NCBI GenBank assembly: GCA_009829735.1
Contig: CM020619.1
Coordinates: 8,794,375-8,858,374, forward strand
DNA length: 64,000 nt
Direction of reading: 5' to 3'
From: Pyropia yezoensis
Taxonomy: Eukaryota; Rhodophyta; Bangiophyceae; Bangiales; Bangiaceae
Within the stretch, counting starts at the first letter, position 1, and each line of letters begins with the position of its first letter. The notes below the pieces were generated by a model, which searched no databases, was not told the origin of the DNA, and saw only the letters and a program-made list of their open reading frames with translations. Positions 11,901-22,991 of the stretch are shown in pieces. Both the position numbers and the translations under genes were made by a program.

Positions 11901-13653
11901 GCCGGCGCTCCTTCCTGCCCTCCCCCCACCCCCACGCGGGCGGCTCTTTTGTGTTGCCACGGGGGCCCCTCCAGGGGGGCTGGTCGCTCGCATGGGGCCG
12001 CCCTTTCCGCGCCGTGGCGCGCCGGCCCCCATCTGTCCTCTCCGCCTGTTTGCGTCGCCTTCCCGTGGCGGGGGTGCGCCGCCCCGGCCATGGTGTGTGG
12101 GGGGTTGTGGGCAACCCGCGGGGACACCGCCTGCGGGCGTCCCCTCCCCCCCCCCCCTCTCTGCTCCTTCGTCCTTTCTCTGTTGTAAAAAGTGCGCGCC
12201 CGTGACGGATAGGGGACCAGCCAGGCAGGCGGGGCCAACGTGGGTTGGGGTCGGAAACACAGGGGGGGGGGGGTCAGGGGGGGGGGCTTGGCCAGGGGGC
12301 GGGCGTGCGGACAATCGATGGGGGAACGGGCGCCGTGGACCGCCGCCGCCCCGCCCGCGCGTAGACCCGTGCGTCCCTAGCACGGCCGCCCCCGCGGCGC
12401 CCCCGCTGAGTGCCCCCGCGGCGCCCCCGCTGAGTGCCCCCGACGGGGGAGGCGGCTCGTCTGCCCTGCGCCCCCCCCAGGGCGTCTTCTCCCCCACTCG
12501 CCTGCGGCAGGCGTGCGCCGGAGCCTGCCCCCGCCCGTCGTCGGTCGCCGCTCCAAGTGCCAAGGCGGGCCGAGGGCAGCGGGCAGTGGGAGCACCCGTC
12601 GCGCCGAGCACAGCACCCGTCCCATTGCAATGGCGGAGGCATCGGGCGCCCACCCTCCCCCCACCCCCCCGCGCCCTGTCATGGCAACGTTTGGCACTCA
12701 AGGACAAGACGCCACAAGCGCCGGCATGGTCACGGCGACGCGGTGCTCTCACAGACTGACAAGGAGTCGCTGCCGCCATCGGCCTCTGCATGGTGGGGCA
12801 GACGCGGGGCTCCGCGTTGTCAAAAGGTCGGGCCGGGGGGGGCGGGGGGGGGGGCGGGGGAGGCCCGATATGGACCTGTGATACGGGCCCGGGAGTGGCG
12901 ACGATGACGGCGGCGGTGGTGGCGGCGGCAGCGGTGACGGCGGCAACGGCGGCGGGCGACTGGCGAGGAAGGTGCGGGCACCCCGGTTGCGACTGCTGCG
13001 CGCGCGCGCGGGCGTTGCCACGGTGAGCTGGCACTTTGGGGTTGCGGCGGCACCAGTGGAGCATTCCGAACCCTCTTTATTCATCCCGTCCAAGGGGCAC
13101 CCAACGGCGGCACGGTCCGCCACCGCCTCCGCTGCCGTGCCACCGAAAGCGGGCCGCAGGGGGGTACGCGAAAGGGGGAGAGGTGGCTCAGCGCAGCGCA
13201 CAAGGGCACTCGCGAACCCGCCACGGGGCGCTGGCCGCTACGTGACCAGCAGGGGTCCGCAGGGAAACTCCCACTCCGTCTCCCCCTCTTTCGCCAGCGC
13301 CCGCTGCCCCAACGGGGCTGCCACCCGAGCAACACCTATACACAATCCACGGGGCCCACCGCTGGGTACAGAAAGGACGGCGAAGCGGCGCACGCAAGCA
13401 ACCTCTCACTGGTCGTCGTGCATAACAGGACGCCACTGGCTGCCGGTGGGCGTGGGGGAGGGGGGGTGCAAAGGCAAAGAAGAGACCCTAGATGGCGAAC
13501 AGTAGGGCAGCAACGACGCCACAGCCACGCAAGGGGGGGGCGCACGTTGGGCAAGGGAAGGGACAAACGTGGGGGAGAGCGGCGACTAGGGCAGGGGGGG
13601 GCAGTGGAAGGACAGGGGGGGGCGGACCGCGGCACGAACACCGGGGCCGACCG
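11901..13653. other. low-complexity GC-rich region
   Basis: C-rich and G-rich runs (for example about 12140-12165, 12261-12290 and 12830-12860) with overlapping frames on both strands and no domain. It probably includes the decayed end of the repeat-protein gene and the 3' flank of the eIF4E gene. Confidence 0.4.
12388..12435. repeat. perfect 24-bp tandem duplication
   Basis: The unit at 12388-12411, beginning GCCCCCGCGGCG and ending GCTGAGT, is repeated exactly at 12412-12435. Confidence 0.9.
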
Positions 13654-14991
13654 CTACGCCCCGTCCTGAATGTGTCGCTTAAACTCCCAGTGCGACGACG
13701 CCGACGTGCCAGGCTGGGAGAGGTCGTAACCGCACACAGGAGAAGTCAGTTGGGAGCAGCAAGAGGCAAAGAATACGATCAACACACAAACGCAACGAGG
13801 GAAGAGAAGTCAGATGGATGCGCGCCAGCGACCGTCCACAGGTACCGGCCTAACCCTCCGCAATACGGCGAGGAACAATCCCCGGGGTGGGCGAAGGGGG
13901 GAAGGAGGGCAAGGAAACCGGGGAGAAAACAGCATCAGGCAGGGCCTCCGCAGTACACATAACCCTGTCGAAAACACTGTGGAGCCACCAGCGGGAGGGG
14001 TGGGGGGGAAAGGTTCTCCACCACTGACACCCCCCCCGCCCCCATCAACCCCCTGAGGGTGCGCACAGGAAAAACGCGACCAGCAACGCTGCGTACCAAG
14101 TCCTTGGACGCTGCCACGCGGCACTTGCTAATCACCTTCTCGTCCGACGTATTAATCCACAGCGCCTGCGCAGAAGGAGGGCGAAGCGAAGGAGATGGGA
14201 AGGCGAGGAGGGCAGAGAGCAGGAGAGGAGGAGGAATACCAGACGTAGGGCACGGATAGATGTACAGCCAGCCACCAGCCGAGTGGGGAGGCACGTCAGC
14301 CATCGGCACAGCGGGGAGACGGTCAGAAAACACTGGCGGGCGCCCAGCACGTGGGCGGAGGCGACGAGAGCCCGAGGTCCCAAGGGCGGCTGCTGCGGCC
14401 ATTTCCACCTTCCTCGTGGTCCCATGGGTAGCAGGGCCATTCACACACAGCGCACCCCCGCCCGCACCCCCTCACATCCCAGCTCCGCACTATGGTCCCT
14501 CCACCCCCACCGCCTGCCCCTTTCCCCTCCGCCCCCACTCTCCCCCCCCCCCCCCCCCCCACCACACTCCCCCAATGGGTACGTACCAAAACGTCATGGG
14601 ACGGCCGCACCGACACGCTCACCCCACACAGCGAGCCCCGCGGCTGAAGCGTCCCCCCCACCATCCGCAGGACTGTCTCCTCAAACGCCATCGCGCTGAC
14701 CGCCTTGCGGAGGCGCACCGTCAGGCGCCCACCCGACGAATTCGCCGCGTCCTCCCACATGGGCTGCACCCCCGACCGAAACACAAACAGGTCCGTGCCG
14801 GGCGGCAGCTCCGTCGGCCGGTGGACAAAGTTGTACACGGCAGCAAAGGCCTCGACGGTGGGCAGGGGGCCCCCCAGCGGCTTGATCAGCGACTGGTACT
14901 CGGTCGCGTGGCGAGCGGGGGAGCGGCGCATGTAGCTAAACCAAAAGGGGGACCAGAGGGTGTGGCTGCCAGGGCCATCGTAGGCGTCCAT
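13654..14991 (-). CDS. eIF4E-family cap-binding protein, class II-like, three exons
   Basis: The exons are 14991-14587, 14165-14097 and 13713-13654. Donors GTACGT (from 14586) and GTACGC (from 14096) and acceptors GCGCAG and TCCCAG all give phase 0, making a 177-aa protein. Joined this way the family order is kept: LWSPFWFSY (11-19), GVQPMWEDAANSSGG (74-88), CGVSVSV (122-128), ALWINTSDEK (136-145) and EFKRHIQ at the end. The cap-sandwich Trp of MWED (Trp79) and its Glu80 are present. The other stacking Trp is Tyr32, as in 4EHP/eIF4E2. The Trp in the DFWALY motif, which contacts eIF4G and 4E-BP, is Ala50, and the Trp after the GG pair is Leu. It probably binds mRNA 5' caps in the cytosol, perhaps as a translational repressor; partner binding would have to differ from the canonical mode. 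An upstream N-terminal exon is possible. Confidence 0.85.
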
Positions 14992-15874
14992 GGCGGCAGC
15001 GGCGGGAGAGGGACGGCACAAGTGGCGGAGAGGAAGGAGCGGGAGGGAAAGGGTCAAGGTGCCACCTGCCAACACAAAGGCAGGCGCAGCTGACGGCGCA
15101 TGGGACAGCACCCTGAGCTGCAAGAGATACAGGCGCAGCGTCAAGGCGGCAGCAGGCGGTGTCGCGGGCCGCCTGAGAGCCCCCCCCGCGGTGGGGCCCC
15201 TGTGGGCGGGGGGCTACTACTCCTCGACAGCCACACTCCCGGGAGTCGGGGACAGCCGACCTTGCCAACTGGCGATGGCGGTCCCCGACCCCCCTCCAGA
15301 GCGGTCGTTGAGCGGAGTTGCGGATCAACACATGGTCGCACGTGCGCCTTGCTTCTTGTTCCCATGCCGTCGTTGCTTGCCCGGGGTGTTTGGGGTTGGC
15401 ACACGGCCCGTGCGCGGGAACGCAGGCTGTATGCATGTATGTACATACATGGATGTACGTACATACAGTACACAGCAGCGTGGAGACGTGCGCCTGATGC
15501 GGATGCCGCGGTGGGCGGGGTGCCTTGGCGGCTGACGGCCGGGGAGCGGGGCGGAGGTGTCCACGGTAGCCCTGGGGCGCCTCCAGCTCCAGGGTTGCTG
15601 ACAAAACAAGATGAGGCGGTGTCAGTCGGTACGGCCCACAACGCGCCGCCGCCGCCGCCCAACCGCCTTCCGCCGCGGCCTTGGCCCCGATATCCTACGT
15701 CCTGTAGGTGGGGCGCATCGCGCGGGGTGCCTGACCCTCACTGCTGCCCCCCCCCCTCCCAAAAAAAATAGCGCAGTAGCGCGGGATGCCGCCCTCCCCA
15801 CCTCCCAATAGCCCTCACTGTCCCCCCTCCCAATAGCTCCCGCAACCCCCCCTCCCCCCCCCCCCTCCCCCCCC
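14992..15874. other. intergenic region between two minus-strand genes
   Basis: It holds the 5' flank of the eIF4E gene and the 3' flank of the GH63 gene. At 15428-15472 there is an alternating CATGTATGTACATACATG-type tract, a small lower-GC island with self-complementary GTAC/CATG units. C runs lie at 15746-15756 and 15845-15875. No gene is supported. Confidence 0.45.
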
Positions 15875-18800
15875 CTACAGCACGCCCTCGTACCGCTCCG
15901 CGGCGGCCAAGACGACAAGGGCGCTCCAGCCACAAAACTGGCGCCCCCGCTGACCCCCCCCCCCCACCCCGTCATACACCTCCCACACGTACCCCGTGCG
16001 GGTCCACTCGGCCACCGCGTTGGCCACCAGCCGCCGCCGGGTGTCTGCCGCGACCGCAGCCGCGCCCGGCACGCCCCCGTACGCGCGGGCGGCAGTAACG
16101 GTGGCAAGGTAGGAAAATGGCACCCACACGGGGCCCGTCCAGTAGCCGTCGGCGGTGCCCGCCGCGGGGGAGGCGGCGGACAGGGAGCGGAGGCCGGCCA
16201 CGCCTGCGAGGCGTGCCGGGTGGGCCATGGCTGCGAGGCCCCCACCCACGGCGGGGGAGGAGGGTGGGAGGACGCCCAGCAGCAGCGGCAGCAGCGGCGC
16301 GTAGCCGTCGTGGCAGACGGGCGCTCCCGCGGCGCCGTCCCAGTCACACAGCACCGTCCACGGGTGCCACGGCTCGGGGTCGGCGCCCGCCGCCGCGGCC
16401 TCTGCCGCCGCCGCCGCGGCCACTGCCGCCACGGCGGCCGCGTCAGGGCCACCCCCGTCGTCCCCCCCCCCCCCCTCTCCCCCCTCTGCGGCGCCGCCAC
16501 CACCGCCCGCCGGCCCCACCACCGCCAGCCGCCCCGACTCGGCGCCCACCACCACCCTCACAGCGTGGGCGGCGGTCAGCGCCGCCACCCCCGCCGCCCG
16601 GTCGGCGGCGTGGCCCGCAACGGCGGCGGCGCCAGCACCCGCCGCGGCGGCCAGGTCGACCAGCACGCCGTGGGACCACGCCACCCAGCCTGCCAGGTCC
16701 GCGTGGCGCTCGTCATCGTGTGGCACGGGCCCGCGGGGAAAGTCGTCGAGGCCCGACGCGAGCGTGTGGGGCGTCCCGTCGGGCGCCGCTTGCGCCGTCG
16801 ACCGCCCCCGCCAGCGGTACGTGAGAGGGGTCGTGCCCGTCTGGGTGGACGTCAGGTAGCCGACCAGCGCGCGCGCGGCGGCATAGGCGGTGACCGCAAC
16901 CGCCGGCGGCGGCGGCGCCGCCGCCGCACAGGTGGGCGGCGGGTACCGCGGCCAGCCCGGCGGCGGCGGGCACGTGTGCGGGGGCGCCCCCGCCGCGACG
17001 CGCGCAGCGGCCGCCGCGTCGGCGGCCGCGTCGACGGCAACGGCGCGGAGGAGCATGAGGAGCGTCGGTGGGTTGGCCACCGCTGGCGACTGGATGACCA
17101 GGTGCCGCACGTGGGCGGGAAAGCGGCCGCGCGCCTCAACGCCGAGGATCTGCTCTCGCGGGATCCACCCGCCCGCCCGCATGGCCGCCACCCACGCCGT
17201 CCCGCACGCCGCCGATAGCGGCGGGTCCCAGGCGCGGAGGAGCAGCTGGTGAAAGCCCTCATCCCAGAGGAAGCCCCGCGGGAAGGACGCCCGCGAGGGA
17301 GTGGCGGTAAGGAGGGACACGGGGGACAAGTAGGTCAGGTCGTCGTCACCGTCCGCGTCAGCCGTCACGGCCGCACCGTCCGTGCCGTCCACACCGTCCG
17401 CGCCGGTCGCGCCGGATCCACCGTCTACTCCGTCGCCGTCGGCAGCGCCACCCCCATCTGCCGCAGTCGCCGCGGCCGTCGGCTCACCCTCTGGCGGAAA
17501 GGCTAGCCGCCCAAAACGGGCGGCGTCGGCGCGGCGCACCAGCGAGGAGCCGTAAAAGAAGCCCACCCCCCCCAGCAGGTTGGCCATCGCCACCCGTGCA
17601 AAGGCCACCACCTCGGGGGGCTCGCCACGGGCGGCCAGCCGGAGCGTTGCCTCGACCCGTGCCTCCACCGCCGCCCGCCCCGCGGCGATACGCGCGGTCA
17701 GGGCGGCGCCCGTCGAGCCCGCCGGCAAGTCCACCCCACCGCCAATGCCAAGGTCGACGTCCTCTCTGGCAGCAACGGCAGCCGCCGCCGCCGCCGCCGC
17801 CGCCGCTAATGGGTCGTCGTCATCGTCTTCTGCACCGGCAGCTGCAGTCGCGTCCCCCCCTGTACCGGCGGCGGCACTGGCGGGCACGAACACCGCGTCG
17901 ACCTCAAAGGGCAGCGGCAGCACCCGCTGCACGAGCACCACATTGGGCGCCGCCGTTGCCAACACCCCCCCCAGCCGCGGCACGTAGCGGGCAACCGCCC
18001 CGTCCCGCCGTCGCGCAACCTCTGCGGGCGGGTCGGGGCGGCGGCCGGGCCCCGCCGCCGCCTCTGTCACCCGCCGTACCGTGTCCGTGATGACCCGCGA
18101 CAGGATATACTTGGCGAGCGCGTCGACGCGCCACGCCGCGGCGGGCTCATCACGCACCGCCACCACTGCCGCGCCCGCCAGCGGCTGCTGCGCCACCGCC
18201 GCGGTGACGGGGCCGGGGAAGGCCATGCTGCGGTCGCCCGCCGCGACGCCCCGAAATACCTCCCCCGCCGGCGGCAGCAGGTGGAGCGCGTACGCGCCGC
18301 CCGCGGCGGTCGCGTTGCCCACAATCGTGACGGGGCCAATGGCGGGCGGGCCACCCGCCGCAGACGCGGCGGCGGCGCCCGTCACGCCCAGGGTGCCCCA
18401 CGGCACGGAGCCGTCGGTGGCGTCTGCGTCCGCCGGGTCGGCAAGCGCGCCGCCCTCCACCTCCTCGGGCGCCGCGACGGCATAGTAGATGAGGGACAGC
18501 CGGGTCGGCGCGCCCGGCGGGAGTGTGGGGCCCAGCCCCACCGCCACCCGCAGCCGGTCCACCCACCCACACCCGCCCGCGCCACAGACGCCCTCTGCCG
18601 CCTGCGCGGCGGCGCCCGCCTCACCCGCCCGCAGCGCGCGGCCACGGACGCGGAGGGACCAGCCCACCCCCCCGGAGCCCGCCACCCAGGTGTGGCCCAC
18701 CCGCACCCCCACCCCCGTGTCGACAACCGCGTGGTCGGCGTGGCGGCGGCCGTCGTGGTGGGTGTAGCCAAACGGCGCAACCTCCCCCTCCCCATCCGCC

Positions 18801-19237
18801 GCCAGGTGCCGCAGCCGGTCGGTGATGTGGCGCAGCGCGGCGGGCGCGGCGGCAGGGAGCGGGGCCGCCGCCGCCGCGGCGGGCGACGAAGCCCCGTCGG
18901 CGGGGCCGTACATGAAGCCAAAGCGGGGGGAGTGGGGGGTGGGCGCGCGGATGCCCGCCAGGGAGGCGGGGTGGAGGGTACCCCAGGGGGGGAAACCCGC
19001 CGGGGGGGTCCACACGTGAGGAGGGGGCGCCCCCGTGGCGCCCGTGGCGCCCGCTGCGACTGAGGCAGCGTCCACGGCGGCGACGGCAGCAGCGGCAGCG
19101 GCGGCGGCGGCAACGGCGGCGGCGGCGGCCACAAAGACAGCCGGCGGGCGACTGTTGCGATGGAACACAGGGGGGCGGTGACGGCGGTACTGCCGCGGCG
19201 GGGGAGACCCATGGTAAGAGACGAGAGGGGCGGCCAT
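15875..19237 (-). CDS. mannosyl-oligosaccharide glucosidase (GH63, processing alpha-glucosidase I)
   Basis: The enzyme removes the outermost alpha-1,2-linked glucose from Glc3Man9GlcNAc2 in the ER lumen, the first trimming step of N-glycans. From the ATG at 19237 it is 1120 aa, longer than the usual ~800 because of many Ala/Gly inserts. A short basic cytosolic N-terminus is followed by an Ala/Val-rich segment (about 33-55) that would be a type II signal anchor. The N-terminal beta-sandwich begins near WGTLHPASLAGI and RFGFMYG. The (alpha/alpha)6 catalytic domain has GFLWDEGFHQLLL (near 654) and ASGLDDFPRG (near 826), whose Asp matches the family's general acid. Near the C-terminus are YWTGPVWVPFSYL (near 1030) and GRQFCGWSALVV. 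The frame is intact in one exon. It also runs upstream to 19417, but the ATG at 19237 puts the anchor at the start. Confidence 0.93.
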   Translation of the reverse strand: MAAPLVSYHGSPPPRQYRRHRPPVFHRNSRPPAVFVAAAAAVAAAAAAAAAVAAVDAASVAAGATGATGAPPPHVWTPPAGFPPWGTLHPASLAGIRAPTPHSPRFGFMYGPADGASSPAAAAAAPLPAAAPAALRHITDRLRHLAADGEGEVAPFGYTHHDGRRHADHAVVDTGVGVRVGHTWVAGSGGVGWSLRVRGRALRAGEAGAAAQAAEGVCGAGGCGWVDRLRVAVGLGPTLPPGAPTRLSLIYYAVAAPEEVEGGALADPADADATDGSVPWGTLGVTGAAAASAAGGPPAIGPVTIVGNATAAGGAYALHLLPPAGEVFRGVAAGDRSMAFPGPVTAAVAQQPLAGAAVVAVRDEPAAAWRVDALAKYILSRVITDTVRRVTEAAAGPGRRPDPPAEVARRRDGAVARYVPRLGGVLATAAPNVVLVQRVLPLPFEVDAVFVPASAAAGTGGDATAAAGAEDDDDDPLAAAAAAAAAAVAAREDVDLGIGGGVDLPAGSTGAALTARIAAGRAAVEARVEATLRLAARGEPPEVVAFARVAMANLLGGVGFFYGSSLVRRADAARFGRLAFPPEGEPTAAATAADGGGAADGDGVDGGSGATGADGVDGTDGAAVTADADGDDDLTYLSPVSLLTATPSRASFPRGFLWDEGFHQLLLRAWDPPLSAACGTAWVAAMRAGGWIPREQILGVEARGRFPAHVRHLVIQSPAVANPPTLLMLLRAVAVDAAADAAAAARVAAGAPPHTCPPPPGWPRYPPPTCAAAAPPPPAVAVTAYAAARALVGYLTSTQTGTTPLTYRWRGRSTAQAAPDGTPHTLASGLDDFPRGPVPHDDERHADLAGWVAWSHGVLVDLAAAAGAGAAAVAGHAADRAAGVAALTAAHAVRVVVGAESGRLAVVGPAGGGGGAAEGGEGGGGDDGGGPDAAAVAAVAAAAAAEAAAAGADPEPWHPWTVLCDWDGAAGAPVCHDGYAPLLPLLLGVLPPSSPAVGGGLAAMAHPARLAGVAGLRSLSAASPAAGTADGYWTGPVWVPFSYLATVTAARAYGGVPGAAAVAADTRRRLVANAVAEWTRTGYVWEVYDGVGGGGQRGRQFCGWSALVVLAAAERYEGVL

Positions 19238-20640
19238 CGGGGGCGTAAGGCGCGTCGATGAGGGAGGCAGAGACGGGGGGGGCGGGGGGGGCGGAGGCGG
19301 AGAGAGAGCGAGGGAGGGAAAGTCGAGCGGGTTGGGGAGGGAATGTCGAGCGGGTTGGGGAGCGGGGCGGGGCGAGGATGGGCGAGGAGGGGAGGCGGTG
19401 AGCACGGGGGGGAGCAAAGAGGGTGACCACTGATGGTCAGCAAGTCAAACGAAGGTAGGCGACAGTGACAGCGCGTGGACGGGGCGCACCCCAGTGCAGC
19501 GGCGGGCGTACATACGGGCGGACAAGGCGAGGCGAGGCGATCATCGCTCCCACCACCACCGCGAAGGTCGTGACAGACAGACAAGGCTGTCCGGGATCTA
19601 GCCTCCTGACAGTTCCGTCAAAATTACAGACACACTACCTACTGGACAGTGGCAGTAGGCGAATGCAAACAGCAGCAGTCGGCATTGTTCCCGCCGTTTT
19701 GTGGGGTAGACGATCTGCACCTGTGTACTCTTTGTGTTGTGCCCACGGCGTCTGTGAGAGGTGCGCAATCTCTATCTCAATTCCCATCACACATCCAGAA
19801 CTCTTGTTGTCTCGAGGCCGCGTGCTACGGGAAGACTAGGGCGGAACTGCCGGTTTTAAAAGTCCATGTCAAACATAGCGACAGTCGTCCGGCGTGAAGG
19901 CCATCACTGCGTCTCTAGCGACCAGAGCCGAGGCCTCATGTTGTGCACGACTCCAGCCCGTTCAGGAGGCGAGGTGGTCACTTGGAAAGGACGTCATGTA
20001 TCTCCCACGAACAACGCGCGCACAACACAAAGAGTACACAGGTATTAGGCACACACCTTCTGTATCCTGAGAGAGGCATCGTTTGCGCAGAGCAGCGCTT
20101 CCACGGGCCTGCAGAGGCAGCAACGTTCTCATTCTTTTGCTCCCGACTCTGTACAACCTGAGGGCAGTCTTCGACCCTGAATACTGTGAAAGCGGCATGG
20201 TGATGGCTCAGAGAGGTAGCAGGCGTTTCCAGGAGGACGACGAGAGCAAACAACCCCAGGGAAGTCGCTTTTGTAGCCGAGCATGAGGGGCAGGAAGCAA
20301 GGTCGTTGAGACGAATTTTCGGGGGGTGGGGAAACATTATTGGTCGCGGACTGTACATATCTAACAGTGACAGTCGTCGATAGATAGCGGTCGCTCCTGT
20401 CTATCACGTACTGAACGAATCGAGGAAAGGTCGGATTCTATTGGTGGGATGAATAGTGGAGCTCGAGTGTGCAAGGTTTGTACAGTAGTTGTCGGGGACG
20501 GGACGTCGAGCCAAATGCATTGTATTCCAACGATTGGGCGGTGAAGGGACCACGGACGAGCCACCGCCTCGCGCGAGATTTCCATAGAGGGCTCTCTGTA
20601 GATCCCGCCGCTGACCTCCCCCCTTGGTGGGCGGGGGACC
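19238..20640. other. 5' flank of the GH63 gene and lower-GC intergenic DNA
   Basis: The first ~200 bases are G-rich promoter-side sequence with repeated GGGGAGCGGGG-like motifs (about 19330-19420). From about 19600 to 20620 the composition is near balanced, unlike the surroundings. No coding signal was seen, but one inverted repeat is listed separately. It may be an old non-coding element. Confidence 0.4.
19719..20043. repeat. 24-bp perfect inverted repeat spanning 325 bp
   Basis: The arm at 19719-19742 (starting ACCTGTGTACTCTTTG) is the exact reverse complement of 20020-20043. The 277 bp between are near-balanced in GC and non-coding. The arms lie inside larger non-coding DNA and no target duplication was found, so this could be a miniature element or a chance duplicated-inverted remnant. 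Confidence 0.7.
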
Positions 20641-21916
20641 CAGGAAGCGTTGAGATCTGGGGGGGGGCGGGGCCGCGTGGGGGGGGGGACAGGGGGCCAG
20701 CGACGGCGCCGTTTTTCTTTTTTTTCTTTGTCGTTTCGGTGGCGATCCGCCGTCTGGCACGCGGCGTGCCGCACGCCCCCCCCCCCCCCCCCCCTGCCCC
20801 CCCCCCGCTACCTATCTCGGGACCAACGGGGCCTGCCTCCCCCACTCCATCCCGCTATGATCGCACCGCCGCCGCCCTCAGCGGTTTGTTTCTTCTCTTG
20901 CTGTTTTGTACTTCTCCAATGGAAGGGCCGCGCACGGCGGTGGGGGGGGGGGGTGGGGGGAGCCGCGCACAACCCGCGGGCGGGGCAGCAGCCGCGGCGA
21001 CGGGGGGGGGGTGGGCGGACGGCCCCGTTGAGCAGCGCCCCCCGCCCAGCGGGTGGCAAGGCAGCAGACGGGAGTGCCGTCGCCGCCCCATTGCGCCGGC
21101 AGGAGCGCCACGGCACCGCGCCCCCGTACCGGGGCCCCCCCACCGTTCCGACGCGCCCGCCGCGCACACTGGCGGCGGATGACGTGGCCCCCCCCCCCCC
21201 CCCCCCCACTCTCCACCCGGACGCGGACGGTTGGGCAGCGGCCCTGATGACGAGGGGGGGGGGAGAAGGAGGAGGGGGGGGGGGTGGGAACCCGCGTGGG
21301 GGGACGCAAGCCGTGGCACGCGCGCGCCAACCGCCAGCGGCGGTCCTGGTGGCGGCCGGCCGGCGGCCAGGCAGGAACGGGGCTTCTCTCCGTGGGGGGG
21401 GGAGGGGGGGGGAGGGTGGGGGCGCGATGCGGGGGGGGGGTGGGGGGGCGGCTGGACATCCAGTTCCCCTTTTTTCTTGGCCTGCGCCTTTGTTGTCTTC
21501 TGTTCCGTCCCGCGGTCTCTCCCTGCGGCATCCCCCCCTCCCACCCCCCACCCCCCCCGCCCCCCCTCTACCCCCCCCACCTCTCCACCCCCAGATCTCA
21601 CCGCCGACTGGACCGCTGGGCCAGGCCCACGGCAGCCGCGCCAGCGCCACGGGCGGCCATGTCCCTCCCCGTGTCGCCGCCACGCCCGTCCCCCCCCCCC
21701 TGGCCACCCCCCCCTCCCCAGCGGCGTCGTCGACGGGAAGGGGGGGAGGGGGGGGGGCGGGTAGGGTGGGGAGGAAGCGGCGCCCCGGCGCTGCCCCCAC
21801 CCTCGCGCACCCGCCGCAACCCACCCCGCCGCCCCGCCCCCCCCGCCGTCTTTGCAAGCCCCGTGCGGGACCGCCCGCCCGCCCGCCCGCCCGCCGCGGC
21901 GTCCCACCCGCGGCCG

Positions 21917-21949
<33 letters not shown>

Positions 21950-22382
21950 TGCGACAGCGTCCGGGGGGGGGGGGCGGGGGGGCCTGAAGGCGGGCCCACC
22001 CACCCACCGCCGCCGCCGCCGCACTGCCCCCCCGCCCGGCCCCCCGCGTGCGGTGCGCTACTGGGGGTCCCGCGGCGGCCGGCGGGAGGGTGCGCAACAG
22101 CGTGCGCGCGCGCGCGGGGGGGCGGGGGAGGGAGGGGGTGGGGGGGGGGGGAGTGGGGGGGAGGGCGCGCTCGCGCCGCCCCGCCCTATCGGTGGGCGCG
22201 GCGCCCGCCGCGGTGGCGGCGTGGCGGCGCCCGCCGGGGTGCCGGGGTGCCGCGTCCCCCCCCCTGTGGAATAAGGATGTATGTGAGTTATGCCCCTGTA
22301 CATATGCCACACGGAGGGAGGTATTCAAGCATGAGCATCGCCGACCTGTCTCCATGGTTGGGCGCACGTTTTGTATTCTCAC

Positions 22383-22485
22383 ATGGTGGGGGGCGCGCCG
22401 CGAATTGAACGCGGGACCTCTCGCCCCGCCGTTCCCCCCCCCCCCCGCGCCTTGCGCTCTCCGATATGATGGGCCGGCTGCCCCC
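22383..22485 (-). other. tRNA-like remnant (weak)
   Basis: Read on the minus strand, CCGCG TTCAATT CGCGG (about 22397-22413) forms a perfect T-arm with a consensus T-loop, preceded by AGGTC. A D-arm-like segment GGAGAGCGCAAGG lies upstream (about 22450-22462). The anticodon region is replaced by a long G run and the acceptor ends pair poorly. It is therefore not a working tRNA and could be the head of a tRNA-derived SINE extending to about 22265. Confidence 0.25.
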
Positions 22486-22933
22486 GTGCGCTCGTGGCAC
22501 CGACGGCGGCGGCCGCCGCCGCCCGTCACCGCCACCGCCGTCGGGCAACGGGCAGGGGGAGGATGGGCCGCCGACGTTGCCGCGGGCGCGCTCGCGCGGC
22601 TGGCGGGGCTGCTTGTCGGGGTGACTGCCGGGAGTGGCGGTGGCGGCGGCGGGCGCAGGCGTCGCGGCGGGGCGGCTGCCCTCGCTGTTGCCGTGGACTG
22701 TCGGCGGGATTCCCGCCACTGCCGGCGGCTGCGGCCGCCACGCCGGCGCCGACACGGGCGCAGGCGGGATCGCTCGTGGAAGCATGCCCGCCACCTCCCG
22801 CCGGGCGGCGCGGCTGCTCCCGCAGGTGGCGGTTCCCCGCCCCCCCGTCGTTGGGGTGGTGCTGGCCGCGACGGCGTCTTGGGCGGCGGCGGTCGCGGCC
22901 GCCCTTTGCCGCGTCGCCGTCCTCGTCGCCAAT

Positions 22934-22991
22934 GTCGACGTGGCCGCCCAGGCGGCCACGTCGACGAGGCGGCCACGTCGACGTGGCCGCC
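22934..22991. repeat. double palindrome
   Basis: A 15-bp perfect hairpin with a 2-base loop (22934-22965, arm GTCGACGTGGCCGCC) is followed two bases later by a 24-bp perfect palindrome (22968-22991) built from the same GGCGGCCACGTCGAC core. All three arms share one sequence, so it is a repeated inverted unit. Confidence 0.9.
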
